Below, piece after piece: positions 1-7,394 of a stretch of DNA of 64,000 nucleotides. Position numbers and translations under genes: made by a program. The notes under the pieces are model-generated. The model saw only the letters and a program-made list of their open reading frames with translations. It was not told the origin of the DNA and did not search any database. This DNA is from a virus, in IMG/VR virus record IMGVR_UViG_3300005466_000025, positions 38,757 to 102,756 of that record. One strand, 5' to 3'. Numbering within the stretch: the stretch's first letter is position 1; each line of letters begins with the position of its first letter.

Positions 1-120
1 GGGTCATCGGGAACTAGTTGGTTTAAGTTCCTGATTTGGGATTGGAGAATTCGTTTTTATATTGTTTCCCCAATCCAGATCGATAGATGCCGCAACAAGA
101 AATATAGAAAGGCAAAGTAA
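1..120 (+). CDS. 3' end of a small hypothetical protein (partial)
   Basis: The frame is open from base 1 to a TAA at 118-120 that overlaps the ATG of the next gene, the coupling used throughout this arm. The visible 39-residue tail has a hydrophobic/aromatic stretch and a basic end (RCRNKKYRKAK), as in a small membrane-associated protein. The start lies outside the window, and no family is recognised. Confidence 0.4.
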   Translation, partial: GSSGTSWFKFLIWDWRIRFYIVSPIQIDRCRNKKYRKAK

Positions 121-344
121 TGCCTGGCACAATGAAAAATAGGGAGGTTTTCCCTATTGGGACAAGGGTAAGAATCGCCCAGGATAAACTTTCTGGGCGC
201 GTTGGCACTGTCGTTGAATATACGGAGGACAATGAAAGAATGTGGGTGCATTGGGATGGGGATTTTATTCCCTATTCCGATGTTCCCAGACTAATCGGCG
301 GCTTTCGTCCAATGGAACTTACAAAAGTAAGGGAGGAAAAGTAA
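120..344 (+). CDS. Small SH3-like beta-barrel hypothetical protein
   Basis: This is a 74-residue protein. A central segment (GTRVRIAQDKLSGRVGTV, then MWVHWDGDF) has the spacing of glycines and beta strands seen in small SH3-like or KOW-type barrels, which often bind nucleic acid or a partner protein. That reading is inference from pattern only. An AAAGG Shine-Dalgarno sits 7 nt before the ATG. The TAA overlaps the next ATG (TAATG), so translation is probably coupled. Confidence 0.65.
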   Translation: MPGTMKNREVFPIGTRVRIAQDKLSGRVGTVVEYTEDNERMWVHWDGDFIPYSDVPRLIGGFRPMELTKVREEK

Positions 345-583
345 TGGAAAAGATTGTAGAGCTTGATCGGGCAAATCTTAATAAGACAATCGGCCTGATC
401 CTTGAGAATCTTGATCGTGTTAGGGATGCATATACCTCCCTTAACACCGACGATATTCTTGATGCCGAAGTTCATCCTTTTCTTATAACATTCACAACTA
501 GTTTGCTTCCGTCCATTATGATGATGGCGTCGGCGGCTGAGGGAATTGTTGTTGCAACAAAGTCAACCGAAGAACCTATTTAA
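344..583 (+). CDS. Hypothetical protein, 79 aa
   Basis: It begins at the ATG inside the TAATG junction and is preceded by GGGAGG. The first half is mixed helical. The second half (around residues 45-72) is hydrophobic and rich in Met/Ala, possibly an amphipathic or membrane helix. The family is not recognised. An inverted repeat follows at 598-622. Confidence 0.6.
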   Translation: MEKIVELDRANLNKTIGLILENLDRVRDAYTSLNTDDILDAEVHPFLITFTTSLLPSIMMMASAAEGIVVATKSTEEPI

Positions 584-597
584 TCGGTAGGTTTAGT

Positions 598-622
598 CCC
601 ATCGGTGAAATAAACGATGGGG
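598..622 (+). other. Intergenic inverted repeat
   Basis: CCCATCG at 598-604 pairs with CGATGGG at 616-622 around an 11-base loop, between two small genes. No U-tract follows, so it may be a weak terminator, an RNA processing site or a stabilising hairpin. Confidence 0.35.
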
Positions 623-648
623 CTATGTCAACCGATGAAAGGAGAAAA

Positions 649-798
649 ATGCTGCTAATCAAGCCGCTAGATCGCCTTGGGTATAGGATTTTTTGCTGGA
701 ATGAAACAGCAGGAGTAATTTATGCCTATGGCGTGGTATGGCTTGCGGTTGTTATTCCACTTTTTGTTTTGTTTCTTGTCGCAAATTATTTTCTTTAA
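649..798 (+). CDS. Single-pass small membrane protein, 49 aa
   Basis: AAAGGAG lies 5 nt before the ATG. Residues 22-47 form one long hydrophobic helix (ends VLFLVANYFL), and the N-terminus is basic. An in-frame ATG at 625 is possible but lies ahead of the Shine-Dalgarno. The stop codon is embedded in the strong Shine-Dalgarno of the next gene. The function is unknown. Confidence 0.6.
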   Translation: MLLIKPLDRLGYRIFCWNETAGVIYAYGVVWLAVVIPLFVLFLVANYFL

Positions 799-810
799 AG
801 GAGGTGTAAA

Positions 811-990
811 ATTCCCGTAGAACAAAAGGCAATGACACTCCAAAATCTGGCAACAAAGGAGCAGCTCTTTTGGAAGTGTGTTTCGGAGGATGATCTTAAC
901 TTTTATCTTCACGGATATGTGACGGAAAAGTATGGGATCATTTCTAATTACACCGTGTTTCCTAAGTTTCTTTGGAAGGTGGTGGAGTAA
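811..990 (+). CDS. Hypothetical protein, 59 aa, ATT start codon
   Basis: The frame runs from ATT at 811 to TAA at 988-990. AAAGGAGGTG at 797-806 places GGAGG exactly 6 nt before the ATT, the spacing used by normal genes here. The first in-frame ATG (832) has no usable Shine-Dalgarno. Two other genes show the same arrangement (ATC at 11230, ATT at 14977). The product is a small soluble protein rich in aromatic residues, with no recognised family. Its stop overlaps the next ATG. Confidence 0.6.
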   Translation: MPVEQKAMTLQNLATKEQLFWKCVSEDDLNFYLHGYVTEKYGIISNYTVFPKFLWKVVE

Positions 991-1316
991 TGACAAAGGC
1001 CTGGCATATTGAGGCCTATACATTCAATGCGGATATTGTCTGCACTGATTGTATTTATAAGTGGGCAAAGGATGAGCTAAGGAAGCAGGAATATACCGAC
1101 CGGCAAATTTACGATCTTGAAGTTGAAGGCGTAAATTATGACGCCGGCTTTTTTGCTTTTGGAAGCGAGGCTTTGCTGAGGGAATTGGCTCGGCTGAGGA
1201 ATATTAATCTTGAGGATTCCTATTCCTATGATTCCGATGATTTCCCTAAGCCAATCTTTTCCTCTGATATAGAGGACGAGGAAATCTGTGGAGTGTGTAA
1301 TAATGCCTCCGCATGA
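990..1316 (+). CDS. Zinc-binding hypothetical protein, 108 aa
   Basis: It starts at the ATG in a TAATG overlap; a longer frame from TTG 972 is less likely. CTDC (about residue 18) and CGVC near the C-terminus make two CxxC pairs, suggesting one zinc site joining both ends. The C-terminal half is acidic. It is probably a small regulatory or host-takeover protein, but nothing assigns a role. Confidence 0.65.
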   Translation: MTKAWHIEAYTFNADIVCTDCIYKWAKDELRKQEYTDRQIYDLEVEGVNYDAGFFAFGSEALLRELARLRNINLEDSYSYDSDDFPKPIFSSDIEDEEICGVCNNASA

Positions 1317-1641
1317 CAGATGTGATTGTTGTGAAGCAAGGCGGGAGCTTTATCACAATGAAAACACAGGGTTATCCCTATGTGAAAAGTGTGATCGCTT
1401 TGTGAACAGTATTTTTATAGATGGGCAGAGGGCAGAAAAATTAGAAAATTTCCTCAAAAGCGCACTTGCCTCCATGGAAATGCGTCATGAAAGAGGATTT
1501 AATCTAATGGTACCTCTACCCTGGATTAATGCCGTCCATTTGGTTCTCTATGGTGAGGACAAGGGTCCAAAAATCATGGAGGAAAGAATTGGATGGGCAA
1601 GATTCCGAAAAGAAAGAAGGGATGCTGAAAGTGCCGGATAA
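1303..1641 (+). CDS. Zinc-ribbon hypothetical protein, about 112 aa
   Basis: The start is either ATG 1303 or GTG 1288. The N-terminus carries CDCC and, about 20 residues later, CEKC, forming a treble-clef or zinc-ribbon knuckle. The rest is mixed alpha/beta. It overlaps the 3' ends of both neighbours. The family is not recognised. Confidence 0.65.
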   Translation: MPPHDRCDCCEARRELYHNENTGLSLCEKCDRFVNSIFIDGQRAEKLENFLKSALASMEMRHERGFNLMVPLPWINAVHLVLYGEDKGPKIMEERIGWARFRKERRDAESAG

Positions 1642-1906
1642 ATTTGGCTTTGATCATTTCGGCCAGACCTACGGTAAATATGTTGTGTCCTGCATTGATT
1701 GTGAAGTAAATGGGCCGGCATATTACTGGAATGAAAAGATGAGGGAGATGCATTTTCTTACCCATATCATGGAGAAGAAGATTGCCAATCCTTCGTTTGA
1801 AGGTGAAGTAAGAATGGATCGGTGCCGTGTTTGTGGCACTGATTTCGAACAGGAAAGAAAGCGCGGAAGGCCTCGCGTTTTGTGCTACACATGTAAGCCG
1901 GAATGA
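1622..1906 (+). CDS. Double zinc-ribbon hypothetical protein, 94 aa
   Basis: The preferred start is ATG 1622, 18 bases inside the upstream gene. It contains SCIDC near residue 24, then CRVC and CYTC close to the C-terminus, separated by a basic KRGRPR patch. That suggests nucleic-acid binding. The TGA overlaps the following ATG (ATGA). Confidence 0.65.
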   Translation: MLKVPDKFGFDHFGQTYGKYVVSCIDCEVNGPAYYWNEKMREMHFLTHIMEKKIANPSFEGEVRMDRCRVCGTDFEQERKRGRPRVLCYTCKPE

Positions 1907-2103
1907 GAAACTTTCTGGCTTGTTTTTGGTCATTTGCTGCGGGACTATGTTTCGCAGTATATTTTTCCCATGAGGGCTTTGTGTTTGTAATTCTAGGGCT
2001 CTTTTTGATTATGTTCGGAGGATTCTGCGGGCTAATCGCATGGGAGGAAGTCAATCAAATCGGCCGTGGCGACAAGTATTGCGCCACTTGTAGAAAGGGG
2101 TGA
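1903..2103 (+). CDS. Small two-helix membrane protein, 66 aa
   Basis: It starts at an ATGA overlap. Residues 3-20 and 27-45 are hydrophobic helices, and a CATC pair lies near the C-terminus. It belongs to a run of small membrane proteins (649, 1903, 2106, 2478). The role is unknown. Confidence 0.65.
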   Translation: MRNFLACFWSFAAGLCFAVYFSHEGFVFVILGLFLIMFGGFCGLIAWEEVNQIGRGDKYCATCRKG

Positions 2104-2105
2104 TA

Positions 2106-2264
2106 ATGGATTTTTTCATGATCTATTTCTGGGTGTTGATATTGACTTTGAACGTCTTTTTTGCCGCTCAAGGTCACGTTCTCAATGCATTTGCGGCGGG
2201 ATTTGCCGTAATTATGATTATAGAAAACGTGAGGGAGGGCAAGGATCGTGAACGAAAGGGATAA
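2106..2264 (+). CDS. Small membrane protein, 52 aa
   Basis: AAGGGG precedes the ATG at 2106, and the frame ends in TAA at 2262-2264. Two hydrophobic helices (about residues 3-20 and 26-40) are followed by a charged tail. It overlaps the next gene by 17 bases in another frame. The function is unknown. Confidence 0.55.
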   Translation: MDFFMIYFWVLILTLNVFFAAQGHVLNAFAAGFAVIMIIENVREGKDRERKG

Positions 2265-2481
2265 GTATTGGTTGGATAAATTCAGAGAAGTTGGCAAGGA
2301 GAATATTGAACCAATTCCTGGTCAATTATCTTTTTTCCCGGCCGAAAAATCTTATTTTTTAAATCGTAAGGAAGAAAAAAATAAATCTTTATCTTCCTTC
2401 GATGATGTAATTAAAAATGCTGGCTACACAGTCGGTGAACTAAGTGATCTTCAAACCCTATCAGAGGAGATGGGCGAATGA
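2248..2481 (+). CDS. Hypothetical protein, 77 aa
   Basis: GTG start with AAGGA upstream. It is a soluble, highly charged protein with a lysine-rich middle and an acidic C-terminus. Its TGA overlaps the next ATG. No family is recognised. Confidence 0.6.
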   Translation: MNERDKYWLDKFREVGKENIEPIPGQLSFFPAEKSYFLNRKEEKNKSLSSFDDVIKNAGYTVGELSDLQTLSEEMGE

Positions 2482-2666
2482 ATCAGAATAGGATTGTTGA
2501 GCAGCAGATCGGTAGTTTTCTTGTTTATATTGCAAATATCGGCATTGTCTGGTTTTTTGCCTGGGTGTTCAATCCAAACATCGATAGTGGTCTTGTTTGG
2601 ATGATTGCTGTCCTTTATGGCGCAATCATGAGCCGCTTCTATACCATCGAAGAGAGGCTTAAGTAA
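2478..2666 (+). CDS. Small two-helix membrane protein, 62 aa
   Basis: It has an ATGA overlap start. Residues 13-32 and 38-53 are hydrophobic, joined by a short polar turn, with a charged tail. It is the last of four small membrane proteins in this stretch. The function is unknown. Confidence 0.6.
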   Translation: MNQNRIVEQQIGSFLVYIANIGIVWFFAWVFNPNIDSGLVWMIAVLYGAIMSRFYTIEERLK

Positions 2667-2791
2667 TGGCTAGAGGACTAAAGCCAAAGCAACGTCGAAT
2701 TCTTGAGGATATGGGATTCCATACCGCCAAGCTAAATCGACAGGCTAAGTATTATTCCGGCAAGAAGGGTAATCGGAAAAGGAAGAAGTAA
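2666..2791 (+). CDS. Very basic 41-aa protein
   Basis: It runs from the ATG in a TAATG overlap at 2666 to TAA 2789-2791, which overlaps the acetyltransferase ATG. It is rich in Lys/Arg and ends GKKGNRKRKK, so it probably binds RNA or DNA. Its place directly before the GNAT/amidoligase block may be chance. Confidence 0.5.
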   Translation: MARGLKPKQRRILEDMGFHTAKLNRQAKYYSGKKGNRKRKK

Positions 2792-3153
2792 TGAGATATC
2801 CATTTCTGGCAATGTTTCAGAAGATGGATGAGCCTGAAACGACCTATATTGATAAGGTTGCGGGACATTATGAGCTAAACAATTTCCCTGGCTGTAATCA
2901 AATGGTTGTTTCAAATCACTCATGCGTCTACCCTGAATTCAGGGGAATGGGTCTTGGAACTCAGCTAGCAAAGGAGAAGATTTCAGTCGCAAAGAAGGAA
3001 GGCTATGACTACATGATTGCAACGGTTGTGTCAACAAATACTGTACAACTTGCAATCATGGAAAAGAATGGCTGGAAACTCCTGGACACTTTCTTCAATC
3101 GGGAAAGTGGAAACGAAGTTAATATTTTTGGAAGGAGGTTAAGTGAGCAATAG
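2791..3153 (+). CDS. GNAT-family N-acetyltransferase
   Basis: This 120-residue protein has the GNAT acetyl-CoA pyrophosphate loop RGMGLGTQL (around residue 50), the following helix, a substrate-recognition strand and an NGW...F C-terminal motif. The family moves an acetyl (or aminoacyl) group from CoA (or tRNA) to an amine. It overlaps the first amidoligase gene by 11 bases. Acetyltransferase-like domains are known to occur with amidoligase/ATP-grasp clusters, so it may cap or build the product of that module. The substrate is unknown. Confidence 0.75.
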   Translation: MRYPFLAMFQKMDEPETTYIDKVAGHYELNNFPGCNQMVVSNHSCVYPEFRGMGLGTQLAKEKISVAKKEGYDYMIATVVSTNTVQLAIMEKNGWKLLDTFFNRESGNEVNIFGRRLSEQ

Positions 3154-3895
3154 ATTGTTTGGCGTGGAAATTGAATGTTATGCGCCAGAAGGTGAAGAAG
3201 GTTGGGACGGTGAAAATGGAGTAGAATATACCGCAAGTGTATTGGAGGAACAAGGTTATCCTTCATGGGCACGCCTAACCGATGCAGATAGTTCCCTCTA
3301 TCATGGCTTTGGGGTGGAAGTAAAAAGTCCACCACTAGCAGGATCAAATGGATATAACGAGGTAACTTCTATCCTCAATATCCTGAATGATCATGACTAT
3401 TGGATTGATAGTTCATGTGGCCTTCATGTACATTTGAATGCCCCGGAATTTGTCGATGATCCGAAGCTAATTAAGAGGGCGGTAAAGGCATGGATGCGAA
3501 ATCAGCACCTAATTAATAATATGGTGGCTGAATATCGCATTAATAATTCCCACTGTGCGCCTTGGGATGAGGACTATTTGTCTGATCTTGAGGAAGTATT
3601 GGCGGAGTATGATACCGCCGAGGAAACCCACCGTGGGGCAATTAATGTCGGAAGTCTCACTATTCATGAGACAATTGAAATCCGTCAGCATGAAGGTACA
3701 TTAGTCCCGGAAGCCGTTGTTTCCTGGATTAAATTCTGCCAGGCATTTATTGATGCAATTCCTGGCACAACGATCCAAAAAATCTCCGACGAGGAACTAT
3801 TCCTCCGACGATTAAAGGTGGAAAGAAATGCAAGTAGATTCCTTACCACAAAGGCTCGTGTTGCCAAACGGAGGAAAGCTGAATCAGGACGTTAG
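3143..3895 (+). CDS. Amidoligase family protein (first copy)
   Basis: This is a 250-residue protein with a glutamine-synthetase-like amidoligase fold. The signature positions are visible: FGVEIE (6-11), VEVKSPPL (58-65), CGLHVHLN (92-99) and TIEIRQHEGTL (177-187), which supply the metal/ATP and carboxylate-binding acids and histidines. The family forms ATP-dependent amide bonds between a carboxylate and an amine or peptide. GTG start with GGAGG upstream. It is a distant paralogue of the genes at 4284 and 5439. The substrate is not predictable from sequence. Confidence 0.85.
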   Translation: MSNRLFGVEIECYAPEGEEGWDGENGVEYTASVLEEQGYPSWARLTDADSSLYHGFGVEVKSPPLAGSNGYNEVTSILNILNDHDYWIDSSCGLHVHLNAPEFVDDPKLIKRAVKAWMRNQHLINNMVAEYRINNSHCAPWDEDYLSDLEEVLAEYDTAEETHRGAINVGSLTIHETIEIRQHEGTLVPEAVVSWIKFCQAFIDAIPGTTIQKISDEELFLRRLKVERNASRFLTTKARVAKRRKAESGR

Positions 3896-4283
3896 AAAGG
3901 CTCTAATAAAGGCAACTAAAAGATCAACGCATAGGCGTCATCAAACGGGTTGCGTGATTGTTGGAAAGAAGGGAGAAATTCTTTCCACAGGCTGTAGTCA
4001 TGCATCATCATTGAGAATGAGTGAGCTTCACTCTATTCACGCGGAAATTCATGCGTTGGGAAGAGGAAGATATGAAAATCTCAGAGGCGCGACGGCGTAT
4101 ATCTGCACAATGGCGAGAAAATCGGGGAATCTTGTATATTCTCGTCCATGCCTTACTTGTGCGATTGCGCTCAGATCGACAGGAATAATTGATGTCGTCT
4201 ATTCTAATAAAATAGGCGGTTTCCAGCGTCTTGACCTTGAGAAAAATCTCATTGGTCTTAAAGTCTACCCTAGGAGGAAATAA
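3828..4283 (+). CDS. Cytidine/deoxycytidylate deaminase-family protein
   Basis: This 151-residue protein has the zinc-deaminase motifs HAE (catalytic His and Glu) and, about 40 residues later, SRPCLTC (two zinc cysteines). The PCxxC spacing and size fit the dCMP/ComE-type deaminases, which feed dUMP to thymidylate synthase (ThyX is at 42.3 kb). Because it is embedded between two amidoligases, a role in that pathway, such as modifying a nucleobase substrate, is the alternative. It overlaps the upstream gene by 68 bases. ATG with AAAGGTGG upstream. Confidence 0.75.
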   Translation: MQVDSLPQRLVLPNGGKLNQDVRKALIKATKRSTHRRHQTGCVIVGKKGEILSTGCSHASSLRMSELHSIHAEIHALGRGRYENLRGATAYICTMARKSGNLVYSRPCLTCAIALRSTGIIDVVYSNKIGGFQRLDLEKNLIGLKVYPRRK

Positions 4284-5036
4284 GTGTACGACAAGCCTTA
4301 TGATCGTAAGTTTGGAATCGAGTTCGAATTCCTGCTTAGGAGCATTCGAGAAAATGGATATGATTCCAGAGGCACTACTTTTCGAAAGCTCCTAGAAAAG
4401 AACGGACTAGGGGATTTCAATATTGGCTTTGACGGAAGCGAATGGGAAGTCAAAACCCCTGTTCTTGCCGGTCCAAATGGATTCAAGCGGGTAAAGAAGT
4501 TCTTGGCGCTTATGAAAGATATGGGCGCAAGGGTTCAGCTAGATCATGATGGACTTCACGTTCACCATGATGCCCCGGAATTCATTGGTAATAGTGAAGC
4601 CGTTGTCAGACTTGTTGAGAACTGGTATAACAACCAGGAATCAATCATGGAAATGGTGAATTACATTCGCAATAGAAACTGGGCCTGTCCTATTTGGGCG
4701 CAGGGCGATGTTAGTACGCTAAAGCAGCGTGTTGCCGAGTTTGGATATGAAGGGGCAATGTCCTACTTTGGCCGAAAGAATCTCAATATTAGTGCCCTAC
4801 AAAGGCATGGAACAATTGAGATTCGTCTACATGAGGGAACTCTGAATTATGAGGAGGTTCTTTCATGGGTGCGTTTCGGCCAGTCATTCATTGCAAAGGC
4901 ACTGGATGAAAATGATTCACTGGGATATAATCCCCCAGTTGAGCTTCTAAGGAAGATCAATGTAACCCGTAATGCATCTCGCTTTATCACAAGCAAGGTG
5001 GGTCGTAACGATTATTCAGTTGTAAGTTATGCGTAA
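4284..5036 (+). CDS. Amidoligase family protein (second copy)
   Basis: This 250-residue protein has the amidoligase signatures FGIEFEF (10-16), WEVKTPVL (54-61), GLHVHHD (90-96) and TIEIRLHEGTL (177-187). It is the same length as the first copy, with motifs at almost identical positions, so the pair arose by duplication. GTG start exactly 6 nt after GGAGG. Two different ligases suggest two different substrates or successive additions. The stop is followed by a short spacer with its own Shine-Dalgarno and gene. Confidence 0.85.
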   Translation: MYDKPYDRKFGIEFEFLLRSIRENGYDSRGTTFRKLLEKNGLGDFNIGFDGSEWEVKTPVLAGPNGFKRVKKFLALMKDMGARVQLDHDGLHVHHDAPEFIGNSEAVVRLVENWYNNQESIMEMVNYIRNRNWACPIWAQGDVSTLKQRVAEFGYEGAMSYFGRKNLNISALQRHGTIEIRLHEGTLNYEEVLSWVRFGQSFIAKALDENDSLGYNPPVELLRKINVTRNASRFITSKVGRNDYSVVSYA

Positions 5037-5100
5037 GGATTTATCTATTTTAGATATTTCCTTGCTACCATTCACACACACCGATAGGAAGGAGATTTAA

Positions 5101-5298
5101 ATGCGTATCGAACTAACCTTTAGGGGCGTAGCAAAGAATCGTGTTTATTTTGCAACCCCGGTAACACAGGGTCGTCCGCGTAAGACGGCTGAAATCATTA
5201 AGTCACGTAAGCCGTTTGCAACAGGCTCAACTAAGCAGGAAGCCATCCAGAATCTTCTGGATAAGGTGGGTTTCGTTCCTGCAAATGAACAGTCTTAA
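5101..5298 (+). CDS. Small hypothetical protein, 65 aa
   Basis: It follows a 64-base gap and has AAGGAGA before the ATG. The N-terminal strand is followed by a basic middle and a helix with FATGSTKQEA. The pattern 'G-x-T-x-x-EA' recurs in the proteins at 9749, 17214, 17515 and 18376, suggesting a shared small beta-beta-alpha fold. Its position between amidoligases makes it a possible substrate or carrier peptide, which is inference. Confidence 0.6.
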   Translation: MRIELTFRGVAKNRVYFATPVTQGRPRKTAEIIKSRKPFATGSTKQEAIQNLLDKVGFVPANEQS

Positions 5299-5428
5299 TA
5301 GCTGCAAGGAACACGGGAGGAAATGGTGTTGGCGATGTATTTGCCTCACCATTTCCTTTCCCATTGAGCATTTTGTGTGGGAAAAACTCCCGTTGTTTAG
5401 GTCAGTGACAATGATTCTGGGACTTTAG
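5285..5428 (+). CDS. Possible small zinc-knuckle protein, 47 aa
   Basis: An ORF from ATG 5285 overlaps the upstream gene by 14 bases and ends 10 bases before the next ATG. It has CKEHGRKWCWRC, the same Cys/His spacing style as the N-terminus of the gene at 9970 (CKHG...CQTC). The Shine-Dalgarno is weak. It is kept because of the motif and the tight fit between genes. Confidence 0.35.
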   Translation: MNSLNSCKEHGRKWCWRCICLTISFPIEHFVWEKLPLFRSVTMILGL

Positions 5429-5438
5429 GAGGTGATAG

Positions 5439-7394
5439 ATGCCAAGAAACAACGAGGAAGAACTAAATCCTGTATTTCGACTCAATAATGATACAGGACG
5501 ATGGGAACTTCAACCATTAAGTCCTGTTGAATATGAAATACAGATTGATTCGGAAGGAGAACAAGTGCCAGAAGTTCCAGAGGTAAACCCGGAACCGGAA
5601 ATCCTTAGTGTTCCAGTACCGACAATTGCCGGTCTATATTTCCAAAGTGAAACCGGAGGTAGAACACTTAGAAATACAAGAAGTACAGATGCAATTGTCC
5701 CCGGTTGTAGCGTTCAAGTTGGCGTTTGGGATAGACAGCCGGATGCAATTCGTCAGTCATATAGTCAGTTCAAACAGTGGGCAGTTGAAAATGGGTTTGG
5801 AGTAAGCTCAACAGCCCATGATTATTTCACGGAGAATGGATATCAAATCAATGTTGATTATTATTTCCTTCTCTGTGATATAAACGACCCCAATGCAATT
5901 GACATTGCTGGGATTATTTCTCAGCCTGATTGTTCCTGTGGAGAGGAACTTGATTATCCAACGGTAATGTGTCCCTCTTGTGACGCAAAAAATCACTGTG
6001 CCTCTTGTCGTAAGTTTTCCACAAACGTTCTATTTGATCCTAGTTGGGGAGACTATTGCGATGAGTGTGGGATTAATTGTGAGGAATGTGGATCAGCATG
6101 TCACTCACAAAATGGGGACTGTATCACATGTAATCCCCGTCAAAATTGTAATTCCTGCGGGGTTACAATGTATGAAAACAGGGACCACGTTAATGAATGG
6201 GCATTTGAGGAGGTCACAAGATATTTTTGTGACCCCTGTTTTCCTGGCCTATGTCATTCATGTGGGACTGTTTATGACGTTGAACAGATCATCATTGATG
6301 GCGATGTTCAGCAGTGTATTTCCTGTGTAAGTAAGAACAGCTTCGAAGAATGGGATGAGAATTCCCAGGATAGGAATATGCTGATTCCCACAATTCCAGG
6401 GCGGGAAACAATTCGTCTTGTTGGCGTGGAAATCGAAGGTGCCAATGGTGAAAACGTAAGTGGATTCGATGGTGGACACGCATTGGCTAGAGGCCTTTAT
6501 CAGGAAGGTCTGACGAGATATTCCGAAATGACTGGCTATCATAGTGGTAGCGGAAGTCGATCATATAGGGTTCACGTTGAGCGTGACTCAAGCGTGGATT
6601 GGGAAATGGTAATCGGGCCACTAAATGTGGCTGATGAGGAAGATGTACGACTCCTTAATAAGTCAGTAAGGGTTGTGCGTGGATTCATCAATAACAAAAC
6701 CCTTAAGCTGGATATGCGGGCAGGATTGCATATTCATGTTGGTGCCGATAGGGTTCCGTTTCCTAAGGCCTATAACCTCCATAAGCTCTATATGTATACG
6801 GAGGATTTCCTCTATCGATTGGGTGCAGCCAAGTGGCCCTATCATAGGTCTATTAATAGACGTGGAGGAAGGGATCAGGCTGGAAAAAGTCCAGTCGCAG
6901 AAGGGAAGCTAAACTTCGCCCAAACATTCTCGGGACAAAGGTATTATGGTCTGTCATTTGACAACTATTTTGCCCGGTATTTCGAGCATTGTGGGTGCGG
7001 GGCTAGAACATACGGATTGTTCGATGAATGCACTTGTGATCTAGGCAAGTGTACATTCGAATTTCGGCTGTTCAATACAACGGCAAATACGATCAAGCTG
7101 CACGCCTATCTTGCAATTTGTCAGGCGCTTGTGGCTAAGGCAATTGAGATGGATGAAATCACGGATTCAAGTCTGTTTCCGGCACTTGATTTCACCAAAA
7201 CAAGGGCATCGGATTTGCACCCCTCAACGCGAAGAAAGCTCGGACGTGAATGGGAGAAGAGGATCGTTTTCGTTAACGAGGAACTCCCGCTTACAACGGA
7301 GGAAAAGGCCTCAATTCACTATTGCATTATGAATAGTGAGATGGGGAAGATCGTGACGAATGCGGATATCCTACTACAGACGGAGGAAAACTAA
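5439..7394 (+). CDS. Zinc-ribbon array fused to an amidoligase domain
   Basis: This 651-residue protein has an N-terminal region of unknown fold (1-160), then a dense set of CxxC pairs at 165-297 (at least eight, such as CSCG, CPSC, CDEC, CEEC, CNSC, CHSC), then an amidoligase domain. The amidoligase motifs are GVEIEG (329-334), DSSVDWEMVIGPL (383-395), AGLHIHVG (428-435) and FEFRLFNTTAN (540-550). The ribbon array may present the ligase to a protein or nucleic-acid target. AGGAGGTG lies before the ATG, and the gene is followed without a gap by the amidotransferase. Confidence 0.8.
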   Translation: MPRNNEEELNPVFRLNNDTGRWELQPLSPVEYEIQIDSEGEQVPEVPEVNPEPEILSVPVPTIAGLYFQSETGGRTLRNTRSTDAIVPGCSVQVGVWDRQPDAIRQSYSQFKQWAVENGFGVSSTAHDYFTENGYQINVDYYFLLCDINDPNAIDIAGIISQPDCSCGEELDYPTVMCPSCDAKNHCASCRKFSTNVLFDPSWGDYCDECGINCEECGSACHSQNGDCITCNPRQNCNSCGVTMYENRDHVNEWAFEEVTRYFCDPCFPGLCHSCGTVYDVEQIIIDGDVQQCISCVSKNSFEEWDENSQDRNMLIPTIPGRETIRLVGVEIEGANGENVSGFDGGHALARGLYQEGLTRYSEMTGYHSGSGSRSYRVHVERDSSVDWEMVIGPLNVADEEDVRLLNKSVRVVRGFINNKTLKLDMRAGLHIHVGADRVPFPKAYNLHKLYMYTEDFLYRLGAAKWPYHRSINRRGGRDQAGKSPVAEGKLNFAQTFSGQRYYGLSFDNYFARYFEHCGCGARTYGLFDECTCDLGKCTFEFRLFNTTANTIKLHAYLAICQALVAKAIEMDEITDSSLFPALDFTKTRASDLHPSTRRKLGREWEKRIVFVNEELPLTTEEKASIHYCIMNSEMGKIVTNADILLQTEEN